Origin: Spirochaetaceae bacterium
GTDB lineage: Bacteria > Spirochaetota > Spirochaetia > Treponematales > Breznakiellaceae
Length of the DNA stretch: 11,201 nt
NCBI GenBank assembly: GCA_031278935.1
Contig: JAITJK010000019.1
Coordinates: forward strand, 1 to 11,201
Reading direction: 5' to 3'
In this document: in pieces, positions 1 through 5,818 of the stretch
How positions within the stretch are numbered: the stretch's first letter is position 1
Layout of the letters: each line of letters begins with the position of its first letter
Made by a program: the position numbers and the translations under genes
The notes under the pieces: model-generated
What the model was told of the DNA's origin: nothing
The model's database searches: none
What the model saw: the letters and a program-made list of their open reading frames with translations, nothing else

Positions 1-1776
1 CAGGTTCTCCAGGGTCTTCCGGCTTTCCTCAAGGAGCCTTCGGAGCTCTGTCGCCCCTTCAGCCTTGAGTTCCGCCTCCCGTTGCCGCAACCTCAGTTCC
101 CGGAGCTCCAGGGCGCGCCGTTCCGCCTCAAGACGCTGTCCCTCCGCCTCGGCCTGAATAAGGGCGCGATTGAGTTCCTGGTGCTTGCGTTCAAGCCCCT
201 GGATCAGGGCAGATACATCGGCTCGATCCGCCTGGAGGTAGGACCTCGCCCGGTCAATTACCGCCTGGGGTATTCCGTTTCGTGCAGCTATCTCCAAAGC
301 CCGGCTTTCTCCACTCGCCCCCATGAGAATCCGGTAGGTGGGAGACCAGGTCGTCACATCGAATTCCACCGAGGCGTTTTCCGCCGCTTCTTGGGTATAC
401 CCATAATACTTCAGGGCGCCCTGGTGGGTGGTGGCCATGACCCGGACCTGGTTTTCCCCCAGGCGATCCAGGATGGCCTGGGCCAGGGCGCTCCCTTCTT
501 GGCCATCCGTACCCGTACCTGGCTCGTCTAAAAGCACCAAGGACTGTTCTGTGGCCCGCGCTATGATAGCCGCGATAGCACTCATGTGGGCGGAGAACGT
601 GGAAAGAGAGGCCTTCAAAGACTGCTCGTCCCCAATATCGGCGTACACTCCGTCGCAAAAAGGGAGTCGCGTTCCCGGCGCGGTGGGTAGAGCAAGGCCG
701 AACTGGTTCATCAGCGCCAAGAGTCCCAGGGTTTTCAAAGTTACGGTTTTTCCCCCGGTATTCGGCCCCGTAAGGATTACCGTTTTGGTATGCTCCGGCA
801 GGCTAAGGTCAATGGGCACAGCCCGCTCCCCCAGAAGGGGATGCCGGGCCTGCTTGAGGACGATACATCGCTCGTCCTCCTCGGCAAAACACCCTTGAGT
901 TTCCACCGAGTACCGGGCCCGGGCGCGGATGGTTTCCAGCCGGATGATCCCCAGGTGAAATTCCTCCAGGGTCTCCCGGTGTGCGGCTATACGGATCGCC
1001 AATTCCCGCAGGATTCGACGAATCTCCCCTTCGAGCCGTTGGCTCTCCATAAGCAACTCGTTGTTCTTTTCCACCACCTCGGCGGGTTCGACGAACACCG
1101 TCTGTCCGGTAGCGGAAAGTTCATGTACGATCCCCTTGATGCGGCCTCGGAAATTGGTCTTCACCGCCAGCACCGTGCGGCCGTCCCGCTGCACCGGGAC
1201 CGGTGACTGGAGCATATACCGGGTGTCCTCATTTTGGGTATATCGGCTCATCAGGGCTTCCCGCTCCCCAGTGAGGGTGCGGATTCGCGCGCGTATGTCT
1301 CGTAAGGCCGGGAGATCTCGGAGCTTTCCCGTCTTATCCAGCACCCGAAAGACCTCCCGGGCAAGAGCCGTCGCGTCCGGCAGCGCCGCTACTAGGCCGC
1401 GAAGAAGCTGTGGTCCCGCTTGCTGGGCCGCCGCGTCCTTCGCCTCTCCGCCCAAAAGCCATTGTCTTAGGGCCTCCCCTCGGTCGATGAAGACCCCCAG
1501 GGCATAGGCCTCCTCCTGGGCGAGGCCGACTCCTTCGACGCTCAGTTTGGGGAGCACCGGGCTTATATCCGGCAAGGGAGTACGCGGCTCCTCCGCTCCT
1601 ACGGTCATCCGCTCCCCTAGAGCCACCACGAGGGCCTTGAGCGTTCTCACCTCCTCAGGGTCCCACCCGGGGCTTTCCCTCAGAATCTGGCGGGTCGCTT
1701 CCTCATTTAAGGCGCTCTGGGCTACTTGTTGGCGAATAGCATCAAATTCCAGCAGTGTTAGGGTTTTTTCACGCAT
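1..1776 (-). CDS. mutS2: Endonuclease MutS2 (N-terminal 592 residues, gene runs off the left edge)
   Basis: The minus strand is open without a stop from 1776 to base 1. It encodes the MutS2 family, an ATPase that in known members suppresses homologous recombination or acts in ribosome rescue. The N-terminus (residues 2-20, REKTLTLLEFDAI) matches the usual MutS2 opening, which fixes the ATG at 1774-1776. MutS clamp/lever helices fill about 130-310. The ATPase follows: Walker A GPNTGGKT at 337-344, signature segment SLKASLSTFSAHM at 386-398, Walker B LVLLDEPG at 413-420, and ATTHQGALK with the switch histidine near 449-456. From about 505 a long Glu/Arg/Leu-rich coiled coil begins. The C-terminal Smr nuclease domain expected in the family lies beyond the window and cannot be checked. 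An AAGGAGG at 1794-1800 sits 17 nt from the ATG, longer than normal. An in-frame ATT immediately precedes the ATG, but there is no better start. No frameshift or missing ATPase motif is seen. The family call is very secure. Confidence 0.95.
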   Translation of the reverse strand, partial: MREKTLTLLEFDAIRQQVAQSALNEEATRQILRESPGWDPEEVRTLKALVVALGERMTVGAEEPRTPLPDISPVLPKLSVEGVGLAQEEAYALGVFIDRGEALRQWLLGGEAKDAAAQQAGPQLLRGLVAALPDATALAREVFRVLDKTGKLRDLPALRDIRARIRTLTGEREALMSRYTQNEDTRYMLQSPVPVQRDGRTVLAVKTNFRGRIKGIVHELSATGQTVFVEPAEVVEKNNELLMESQRLEGEIRRILRELAIRIAAHRETLEEFHLGIIRLETIRARARYSVETQGCFAEEDERCIVLKQARHPLLGERAVPIDLSLPEHTKTVILTGPNTGGKTVTLKTLGLLALMNQFGLALPTAPGTRLPFCDGVYADIGDEQSLKASLSTFSAHMSAIAAIIARATEQSLVLLDEPGTGTDGQEGSALAQAILDRLGENQVRVMATTHQGALKYYGYTQEAAENASVEFDVTTWSPTYRILMGASGESRALEIAARNGIPQAVIDRARSYLQADRADVSALIQGLERKHQELNRALIQAEAEGQRLEAERRALELRELRLRQREAELKAEGATELRRLLEESRKTLENL

Positions 1777-1808
1777 AATACGGTAAAAAGCGGCCTCCTT
1801 AGTTCTTA

Positions 1809-1837
1809 ATTTTATCGTAAGTTCGCCGGGAAGCCAA
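1809..1837 (-). promoter_or_regulatory. Candidate sigma-70 promoter for mutS2
   Basis: Read on the minus strand there is a TTGGCT (1832-1837) and a TAAAAT (1809-1814) separated by exactly 17 nt. Transcription would start near 1802, giving a short leader of about 26 nt that begins at the AAGGAGG ribosome-binding sequence. Both boxes deviate from consensus (4/6 and 5/6), so this is a motif-level inference. Confidence 0.4.
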
Positions 1838-1858
1838 TGATGCTCCTGCGTACAATGC

Positions 1859-1973
1859 CGTCATTACGAGCGCGTCGAAGCAATTCTGTGTAGGAACTGC
1901 TCGGCTAGATTGCTTCGTTGTTCAGCGCCTGGCAGTGGCGGGCAATCCGCTTCGTCCGCCCCCGGCGATGACG
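1859..1973. repeat. Imperfect palindromic repeat, REP/MITE-like
   Basis: The outer ends are CGTCAT and ATGACG in inverted orientation. Inside is a perfect 9-bp inverted repeat, CGAAGCAAT (1876-1884) and ATTGCTTCG (1909-1917), with a 24-nt loop. A third related block, GCAATCCGCTTCGTC, follows near 1942-1956. The wording closely resembles the dispersed 'GTCATTGCGAG...GAAGCAATC...GATTGCTTCG...CGCAATGAC' intergenic palindromes found in many bacterial genomes. No coding capacity is seen. Only one copy is present in this window, so its multicopy nature is inferred from the family. Confidence 0.6.
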
Positions 1974-2037
1974 ACCCCTTCCAGGGGGAAAAGGATGGGG
2001 AACCGTTATAGACCGCGTACTCAAAGTCCAAGACCGC

Positions 2038-2391
2038 TCAGTGCAGGAACCCCAGGTATAGGCGGTCCTTAAACTTGGCTACGTTTCTCAGTTCCCGTAG
2101 ACGGAAAGCAGTAATCACGTCGAGGGTGTTACTGGTTTCTTTTTGGGGGGTTGGGGGGATGATAGTAGCATCGGTAAGAGCTATCTGGGTTGGAACTCGG
2201 AGAACCTGAAGTAATCGAGCCGTCGGGGGGGGGCAAAGGAGGCCCGGCGGGGCGGCAGAGATGATGGTGCTTTTTGTTACCTTGCAGCCGGAGGTGAGCT
2301 GGAGTGGGGCTATTCTGAAGGCCGAAAAGAGCGTTTTACGGCCTATTTGACGATGCCGTACTTTTCTCTGAGTTTGAGTAGTGCAGCAGTT
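2038..2391 (-). pseudogene. Unrecognised open frame without a start codon (possible gene remnant)
   Basis: The minus frame is open for 117 codons and ends in TGA at 2038-2040. It has no ATG and no ribosome-binding site. The last third looks protein-like, with a segment reading TLDVITAFRLRELRNVAKF and ending in LYLGFLH. The N-terminal part is Pro/Cys-rich and low complexity because it crosses G9 and G6 tracts (as C tracts on this strand). I do not recognise a family. It may be the C-terminal remnant of a decayed gene, or a chance open frame in GC-rich DNA. Confidence 0.25.
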
Positions 2392-2447
2392 TTAGCAGCT
2401 CGTTTGCGAAACCCGTAGGCGATAAAAATGACGGCTTGCCTAGTGCT
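2343..2447 (-). pseudogene. C-terminal fragment of a small basic protein, frame-shifted from the upstream hydrophobic peptide
   Basis: This is a 34-codon minus frame between TGA (2448-2450) and TAG (2343-2345). It has a short hydrophobic strand (AVIFIAYGF), then a basic helix-like stretch (FRKRAAKTAALLKLREKYG). It has no start of its own and overlaps the end of the hydrophobic peptide frame at 2440-2553 in another register. A single indel near 2440-2447 would fuse the two into one small membrane protein of about 70 residues with a basic C-tail. It also vaguely resembles the C-terminal end of HigB/RelE-type toxins. Neither assignment can be settled by eye. Confidence 0.3.
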
Positions 2448-2553
2448 TCAGTATAAATCCGATATTTCCCATGAAAAACCCGCCGATTAAAAATAATTTA
2501 TAGACAAAACTGACAATTACGGTAAATATATAGCGAATGATGATATCTGAAAT
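2440..2553 (-). CDS. Tiny hydrophobic membrane peptide with ideal Shine-Dalgarno site but ATT at the start position
   Basis: An AAGGAGG (2560-2566) lies exactly 6 nt before an in-frame ATT at 2551-2553. The following 37-codon frame is almost entirely hydrophobic (IIIRYIFTVIVSFVYKLFLI, then GGFFMGNIGFIL), consistent with one or two membrane helices. The residues after the ATT are Ser-Asp, a common start context, so the ATT is either a rare non-AUG start or a G-to-T mutation of an ancestral ATG. A second AAGGAGG (2570-2576) lies 10 nt further upstream. The frame may originally have continued into the fragment at 2343-2447. I recognise no family. The strong ribosome-binding site and AT-rich codons argue for a real or recently real gene. 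Confidence 0.4.
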   Translation of the reverse strand: MSDIIIRYIFTVIVSFVYKLFLIGGFFMGNIGFILKH

Positions 2554-2599
2554 ACTTATCCTCCTTCAACCTCCTTACTTATGTAATGAATTTTTTGGA

Positions 2600-2736
2600 T
2601 CAAGGTAATTTGGCCCCTGCTTTGGCTCCAGCAATACCTCCTATACCAGCCACAGCTACAACCCGTACGCCATTATTTGTACCCTTGTGCTGAATCTTAC
2701 CAACAGTATCACCAATACCGCAATGACCTTCTTCAT
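2600..2736 (-). pseudogene. Small Gly/Ala-rich peptide gene, apparently frame-shifted by one base
   Basis: A strong AAGGAGG (2742-2748) precedes ATG (2734-2736) by 5 nt. The ATG frame itself gives a 26-residue hydrophobic peptide (MKKVIAVLVILLV...) ending at TAG 2656-2658. An overlapping frame (+1 register) continues to TGA at 2600-2602 and looks far more like a protein: GIGDTVGKIQHKGTNNGV, then a Gly/Ala-rich segment with GIGGIAGAKAGA. Adding a single G to the AAGAAGG just after the start would join them into a 45-residue product beginning MKKGHCGIGDTV. The C-terminal half carries GxxxGxxxG spacing. I do not recognise the family. Alternatively the 26-residue hydrophobic peptide is the intended product and the other frame is chance. 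Confidence 0.4.
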
Positions 2737-2761
2737 CAGGTCCTCCTTAAAAGATATTAAA

Positions 2762-2781
2762 GAAAATTTTTTCAAATTTTC
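2762..2781. repeat. Perfect AT-rich inverted repeat upstream of the small peptide frames
   Basis: GAAAATTT (2762-2769) and AAATTTTC (2774-2781) form a perfect 8-bp stem with a 4-nt loop, overlapping a second palindrome TTTTCGAAAA (2777-2786). It lies 14 nt upstream (in minus-strand terms) of the AAGGAGG at 2742-2748. A promoter-proximal operator, an A-tract UP-like element, or a remnant terminator are all possible. Confidence 0.35.
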
Positions 2782-2867
2782 GAAAAATTCGTGCCCCCAC
2801 GGCCAAGGCTCCGGAACTGCCTATACGAAACAGACCTTAATCGTCAAAATCGGAGGTATTCATGCCG

Positions 2868-3056
2868 TTACCTTTTCACCTCTCTGATTAAATAGGCGTT
2901 GCGGATTACAAGTCCGGAATGTTCCCGAACCCATGCCTTAGCCTCGTCCGTAAACTCTTCTTTGACCGTTACCCACATCCGGGGACAGTTGGGGTTCTTT
3001 TTAAGCCGGACCTTGGAAGTGGGGACTATAAACCGGACGGTGATTTTGTTTGCCAG
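2868..3056 (-). CDS. Small uncharacterised protein with CTG at the likely start (or 5'-damaged gene)
   Basis: The minus frame from 3071 to the TAA at 2868-2870 is open. Reading CTG (3054-3056) as start gives a 62-residue, soluble, charged product beginning ANKITVRFIVPTSKVRLK and ending NAYLIREVKR, with Trp-Val-Thr-Val-Lys and a helix rich in Glu/Lys. The composition is strongly protein-like and differs from random GC-rich frames. There is no ATG except an internal Met at about residue 27, and no good ribosome-binding site. Its presumptive 5' end overlaps the pyrF promoter in the opposite direction. Either the start has mutated from ATG to CTG, or pyrF promoter evolution or insertion truncated it. 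I do not recognise the family. Confidence 0.4.
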   Translation of the reverse strand: MANKITVRFIVPTSKVRLKKNPNCPRMWVTVKEEFTDEAKAWVREHSGLVIRNAYLIREVKR

Positions 3057-3078
3057 TTCCGGGTGCCAGAGTTATACT
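3050..3078 (+). promoter_or_regulatory. Strong sigma-70 promoter of the pyrF-pyrK-pyrD operon
   Basis: TTGCCA (3050-3055, 5/6 to consensus) and TATACT (3073-3078, 5/6) are separated by exactly 17 nt. The expected start of transcription, about 7 nt after the -10 box, falls at 3085-3086, which is the A of the first pyrF ATG. There is therefore no room for a pyr attenuator or PyrR-type leader. Confidence 0.7.
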
Positions 3079-3085
3079 TGTGTGT

Positions 3086-3991
3086 ATGTATATGATGGAT
3101 CAACTCTACGAAGCTGTGGCCTGTCGGGGACCGGTCTGTGTGGGGCTGGATACGGCAGCGGAGTATATTCCCCCCAAAGAACGGCGGGACGTTTCTCCCG
3201 CAGAAGCCGTGCTGGCCTATAACCGGGTCCTTGTGGACCATACCAAGGATATCGCGGCTTGCTATAAGGTCCAGATCGCCTATTATGAGGCCCTGGGCCG
3301 CTCAGGCCTTACCGCCTACGCCCAAACCTTGCGGTATATCCGGGAACAGGGGAGTCTCGTTATCGGGGACGTCAAACGCGGCGATATAGCGGACACCGCC
3401 GCCCAATACGCCCGGGCCCATTTTGAGGGCGACTTTGCGGTGGATTTCGTTACCCTCTCCCCCTACATGGGGATGGATTCCCTGGAACCCTGGCTTGTGT
3501 ATGCGGACCGTACCGGGAAGGGAGCCTTTGTACTCCTGCGAACCTCTAATCCGGGAATGCGGGATTTTGAATACCAGGAACTGAAAATCGGAGGCCGCCT
3601 CTACGAAGCCGTGGGGGAGCGCCTCGCCTTGGCCATGACCCAGCGCAGCGGAGTCCATGGCTACGGGGCTTTCGGGGCCGTGGTGGGGTGTACCGACCCG
3701 GCGGAAGCTTCGGCTATCCGGGAGCGATGGGACCGCCTGTTTTTCCTCATCCCCGGGTACGGCGCTCAAGGAGGAACGGCCCAGGACGCGGCTCTCCTCT
3801 TCCGCAAAGCCAACGGCGGGGTGGTAAACGCTTCCCGCTCCATTCTTAAAGCCTGGACTCGTATCCCCGGCCTGGACCCCCAGGGTGTGGATAAGGTCGC
3901 CGCAGCTCAAGCCGCCCGGGATACGGTCATCCAGATGCGAGATGCCCTGTGCGCCGCTCTACAAGATCGGGAACCGGCGGAAGTTTCCTGA
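3086..3991 (+). CDS. pyrF: Orotidine 5'-phosphate decarboxylase, type 2
   Basis: This cytoplasmic enzyme decarboxylates OMP to UMP, the last step of de novo UMP synthesis. The product is 301 residues from ATG 3086, the length range of the long type-2 PyrF subfamily rather than the roughly 230-residue type 1. The catalytic signature GDVKRGDIADTAAQYA lies at 94-109, with catalytic Lys97 and Asp95/Asp100. CVGLD at 18-22 supplies the first active-site Asp, with YKVQIAYYE at 60-68. The phosphate-binding end includes PGYGAQGG (223-230) and NASRSI (248-253). The frame is open back to 3050, but that TTG is part of the -35 box, so the start must be at or after 3086. Further ATGs at 3092 and 3095 cannot be excluded. 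No Shine-Dalgarno precedes any of them. The TGA shares its A with the pyrK ATG. Confidence 0.95.
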   Translation: MYMMDQLYEAVACRGPVCVGLDTAAEYIPPKERRDVSPAEAVLAYNRVLVDHTKDIAACYKVQIAYYEALGRSGLTAYAQTLRYIREQGSLVIGDVKRGDIADTAAQYARAHFEGDFAVDFVTLSPYMGMDSLEPWLVYADRTGKGAFVLLRTSNPGMRDFEYQELKIGGRLYEAVGERLALAMTQRSGVHGYGAFGAVVGCTDPAEASAIRERWDRLFFLIPGYGAQGGTAQDAALLFRKANGGVVNASRSILKAWTRIPGLDPQGVDKVAAAQAARDTVIQMRDALCAALQDREPAEVS

Positions 3992-4776
3992 TGAGCCGGT
4001 GTCCTGGGCCGCTCAAACAGACCCTGCCCTGTACCGTTACCGGCTGTAGGGCCCTGACGGAGGAGATTTTTTCCCTCGCCTGTACGTGGCAAGGCCCCCC
4101 GCCTCGAGCCGGGCAGTTTTTTCTGTTGAAACCTCAGCGCTCCTCAGTGTTTTTGGGGCGGCCTTTAAGCGTCGCCCACTACACCCCCCCCTCAGACCAG
4201 AGCGGCCTGGGCCAGTTGACCTTCTCCCTGGCTGCCCGGGGTGAGGGCACCTGGGAACTGGCCGGGCTCAAGTCGGGGGACCTCCTGGAGTTGACTGGTC
4301 CCTTGGGCAGATCCTGGAGTGCTGTGGCTCCGGAGCCCCTTGAGGGCCCGGTTGCCTTGGTAGGCGGGGGTATCGGTGTCGTACCTTGCGTGGCCTTGGC
4401 TGCGGAACTTCCGCCGGGAACCTTCGACTTTTATGGAGGTTTCAAGTCTCGGCCTTTTGGCCTTGAAACTCTTCCACCCAAGGCTTGCATTATCGCCACC
4501 GAAGATGGTAGCCAGGGTCGGCGTGGCCGGATTCTGGACTTCTTGGAACCAGCGCGATACTGTCGGGTATACGCCTGTGGGCCAGAACCGCTGCTCAAAG
4601 CCCTGGCCCAGCGCTGCGCCGCCCAAAAGGTACCCTGTTTCATCAGCATGGAGCGACCCATGGCCTGCGGTGTGGGGGCCTGTTTAGGCTGTACGGTCCA
4701 AACCACCGGGGGAAACCGGCGTTGCTGTGTGGACGGCCCGGTGTTCCGCGCCGAGGAGGTGCTTTTTTATGCCTAA
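3991..4776 (+). CDS. pyrK: Dihydroorotate dehydrogenase B, electron-transfer subunit
   Basis: PyrK carries FAD and a [2Fe-2S] cluster and passes electrons from the PyrD FMN to NAD+. The 261-residue product shows the ferredoxin-reductase fold. The FAD motif RPLSVA is at 57-62, the nucleotide-binding glycine loop VGGGIGVVP at 124-132, and the ACGPEPL motif at 195-201. The cluster ligands are Cys226, Cys231 and Cys234 (CGVGACLGC), with a fourth from the Cys245-Cys246 pair, matching the family pattern C-x4-C-x2-C-xn-C. The ATG at 3991 overlaps the pyrF TGA as ATGA, implying translational coupling. An upstream extension to 3949 lies wholly inside pyrF and is rejected. The 3' end overlaps the pyrD start by 8 nt. 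Confidence 0.95.
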   Translation: MSRCPGPLKQTLPCTVTGCRALTEEIFSLACTWQGPPPRAGQFFLLKPQRSSVFLGRPLSVAHYTPPSDQSGLGQLTFSLAARGEGTWELAGLKSGDLLELTGPLGRSWSAVAPEPLEGPVALVGGGIGVVPCVALAAELPPGTFDFYGGFKSRPFGLETLPPKACIIATEDGSQGRRGRILDFLEPARYCRVYACGPEPLLKALAQRCAAQKVPCFISMERPMACGVGACLGCTVQTTGGNRRCCVDGPVFRAEEVLFYA

Positions 4777-5710
4777 GACGGACGAGCAGGCTCCGGATCT
4801 GTCGGTGTGTATCGCCGGGGTCCACTTCAGGAACCCGGTTATTGCCGCATCGGGAACCTTCGGGTATGGCCGGGAATATGAGGGCCTTTTGGATATTGCC
4901 TGCCTGGGAGGGATCTGTACTAAGGGCCTTACCCTGCACCCCCGCCCGGGCAATACCGGCCCCCGGCTCTACGAGACTCCTTCGGGGCTCTTAAACTCCA
5001 TCGGCCTTGAGAATCCGGGGATTCCCGCGTTCATTGAGCAGGAACTCCCGGCGCTTCGGGCCTTGGGGCCTGTGGTGATCGCCAATCTTTCGGGTTCAAG
5101 CCTTGAGGAATATCAAGAAGGGGCGCGGCTCCTTTCCCAAGCGCCGGTAGATCTGATCGAGATCAATATTTCCTGTCCCAATGTGCGCTCCGGGGGTATG
5201 GCTTTCGGCCTTGATCCGGGGCTTGCGTCTTCCGTGGTCCGGGCCGTGCGGAAGGTCCTGGATAAGCCCCTCATGGTAAAGCTCTCGCCCAATGCCCCGG
5301 ACCTTCCCGCAGTGGCCTGTTCTTGTGCCGAAGCGGGGGCTGACGCCCTGTCTTTGGTCAATACGTTTCAGGGCATGGCCATTGATATTTACCGCCGGAA
5401 ACCGGTGTTTCACCATATCAAGGCGGGTCTTTCAGGACCTGGGATCCGGCCCTTGGCCCTTCGCATGGTGTGGGACCTCTGGGAAACCGTACCCCTTCCC
5501 CTAGTGGGCTTAGGGGGCATTGCCTGTCCTGAGGACGCCCTGGAGTTTCTGCTTGCCGGGGCAGTGGCAGTGCAGATTGGGTCCGCCACCTTCGCTCATC
5601 CGCCGCTTATGCCGGAAATCATCCGAGGAATTGAGCGCTATATGCGGCGCTTCGGTATATCCCGGCTCGCGGACTTGTCGATCCGAGAACCCCCGGGGCA
5701 AGACCGGTAA
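4769..5710 (+). CDS. pyrD: Dihydroorotate dehydrogenase B (NAD+), catalytic subunit
   Basis: This enzyme oxidises dihydroorotate to orotate with FMN and works as a heterotetramer with PyrK. The 313-residue TIM barrel has the class-1B active-site cysteine Cys136 in EINISCPNV (131-139), Lys52 in CTKG, NSIGLENPG at 76-84, KLSPN at 171-175, SLVNTFQGMAID at 195-206 and the phosphate/FMN loop VGLGGI at 246-251. The start at 4769 follows GAGGAGGT (4753-4760) with 8-nt spacing inside the end of pyrK. An ORF extension to 4727 has no ribosome-binding site and reads through pyrK. Cysteine rather than serine as the base distinguishes it from membrane class-2 enzymes and agrees with the PyrK partner. A weak CCGG...CCGG-TTTTTT structure over the last codons could serve as a partial terminator. 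Confidence 0.96.
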   Translation: MPKTDEQAPDLSVCIAGVHFRNPVIAASGTFGYGREYEGLLDIACLGGICTKGLTLHPRPGNTGPRLYETPSGLLNSIGLENPGIPAFIEQELPALRALGPVVIANLSGSSLEEYQEGARLLSQAPVDLIEINISCPNVRSGGMAFGLDPGLASSVVRAVRKVLDKPLMVKLSPNAPDLPAVACSCAEAGADALSLVNTFQGMAIDIYRRKPVFHHIKAGLSGPGIRPLALRMVWDLWETVPLPLVGLGGIACPEDALEFLLAGAVAVQIGSATFAHPPLMPEIIRGIERYMRRFGISRLADLSIREPPGQDR

Positions 5711-5728
5711 TTTTTTGCCTGGACCTTC

Positions 5729-5758
5729 TTGACAAAGGGCGTGTTTTTCAGCTATATT
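5729..5758 (+). promoter_or_regulatory. Promoter for tRNA-His (and probably prs)
   Basis: A perfect TTGACA (5729-5734) is followed after 18 nt by TATATT (5753-5758, 5/6 to consensus). Transcription would start near 5765, about 54 nt before the mature tRNA. No convincing terminator lies between the tRNA and prs, so this promoter may drive both. Confidence 0.65.
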
Positions 5759-5766
5759 CATCAATA

Positions 5767-5815
5767 GCGTTATGCGAAGCCTCAAGGCGCTCTCTAACGC
5801 GGCTTGAGGGGTTTT
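5767..5815 (+). promoter_or_regulatory. Interleaved stem structure in the tRNA-His leader (pseudoknot or alternative hairpins)
   Basis: Two complementary pairs interleave as A-B-A'-B'. GCGTTA (5767-5772) pairs with TAACGC (5795-5800), and CCTCAAG (5780-5786) pairs with CTTGAGG (5803-5809). They can form either an H-type pseudoknot or one of two mutually exclusive hairpins. The B:B' hairpin is followed by GGTTTTAT, a weak terminator-like tail. It sits just after the predicted transcription start and ends 8 nt before the tRNA. It may also be simply the terminator for pyrD read-through. Confidence 0.45.
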
Positions 5816-5818
5816 ATG

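Larger units (their letters stand above)
1838..3049. other. Gene-poor, decaying intergenic island between mutS2 and pyrF
   Basis: This 1.2-kb stretch holds no full-length gene I can recognise. It contains a palindromic repeat (1859-1973), a G-tract-rich segment (2145-2158 with two G6 runs, 2225-2233 with a G9 run), and several minus-strand small or broken reading frames listed separately. The part from about 2455 to 2800 is conspicuously AT-rich beside the GC-rich genes on either side, suggesting imported or decaying DNA. A small CCCCT/AGGGG hairpin lies at 1975-1987. No transposase, integrase or tRNA-derived attachment site is visible. The plus-strand frames here lack ribosome-binding sites and protein-like composition. 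Confidence 0.6.

Noticed and set aside
82..1786. Several plus-strand and alternate-frame ORFs of 60-160 codons
   Set aside because: They are antisense or frame shadows of mutS2, whose minus-strand frame has all ATPase motifs. None has a ribosome-binding site or a recognisable domain.
1774..1800. AAGGAGG 17 nt upstream of mutS2 ATG as evidence for another start (in-frame ATT before the ATG)
   Set aside because: The residues after the ATG match the family N-terminus. An ATT start would still sit 14 nt away, so the distance does not decide the question.
2343..2447. HigB/RelE toxin remnant
   Set aside because: The IAYGFRKRAAKT segment resembles the toxin end only loosely, and the upstream hydrophobic frame fits a small membrane protein better. 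It is not strong enough to name.
2687..2887. Plus-strand 66-codon ORF
   Set aside because: It is antisense to the minus-strand small peptide frame, has no ribosome-binding site, and its composition is not protein-like.
3050..3085. Extended pyrF start at TTG 3050
   Set aside because: The codons would be the -35 box and spacer of a near-consensus promoter, and there is no Shine-Dalgarno.
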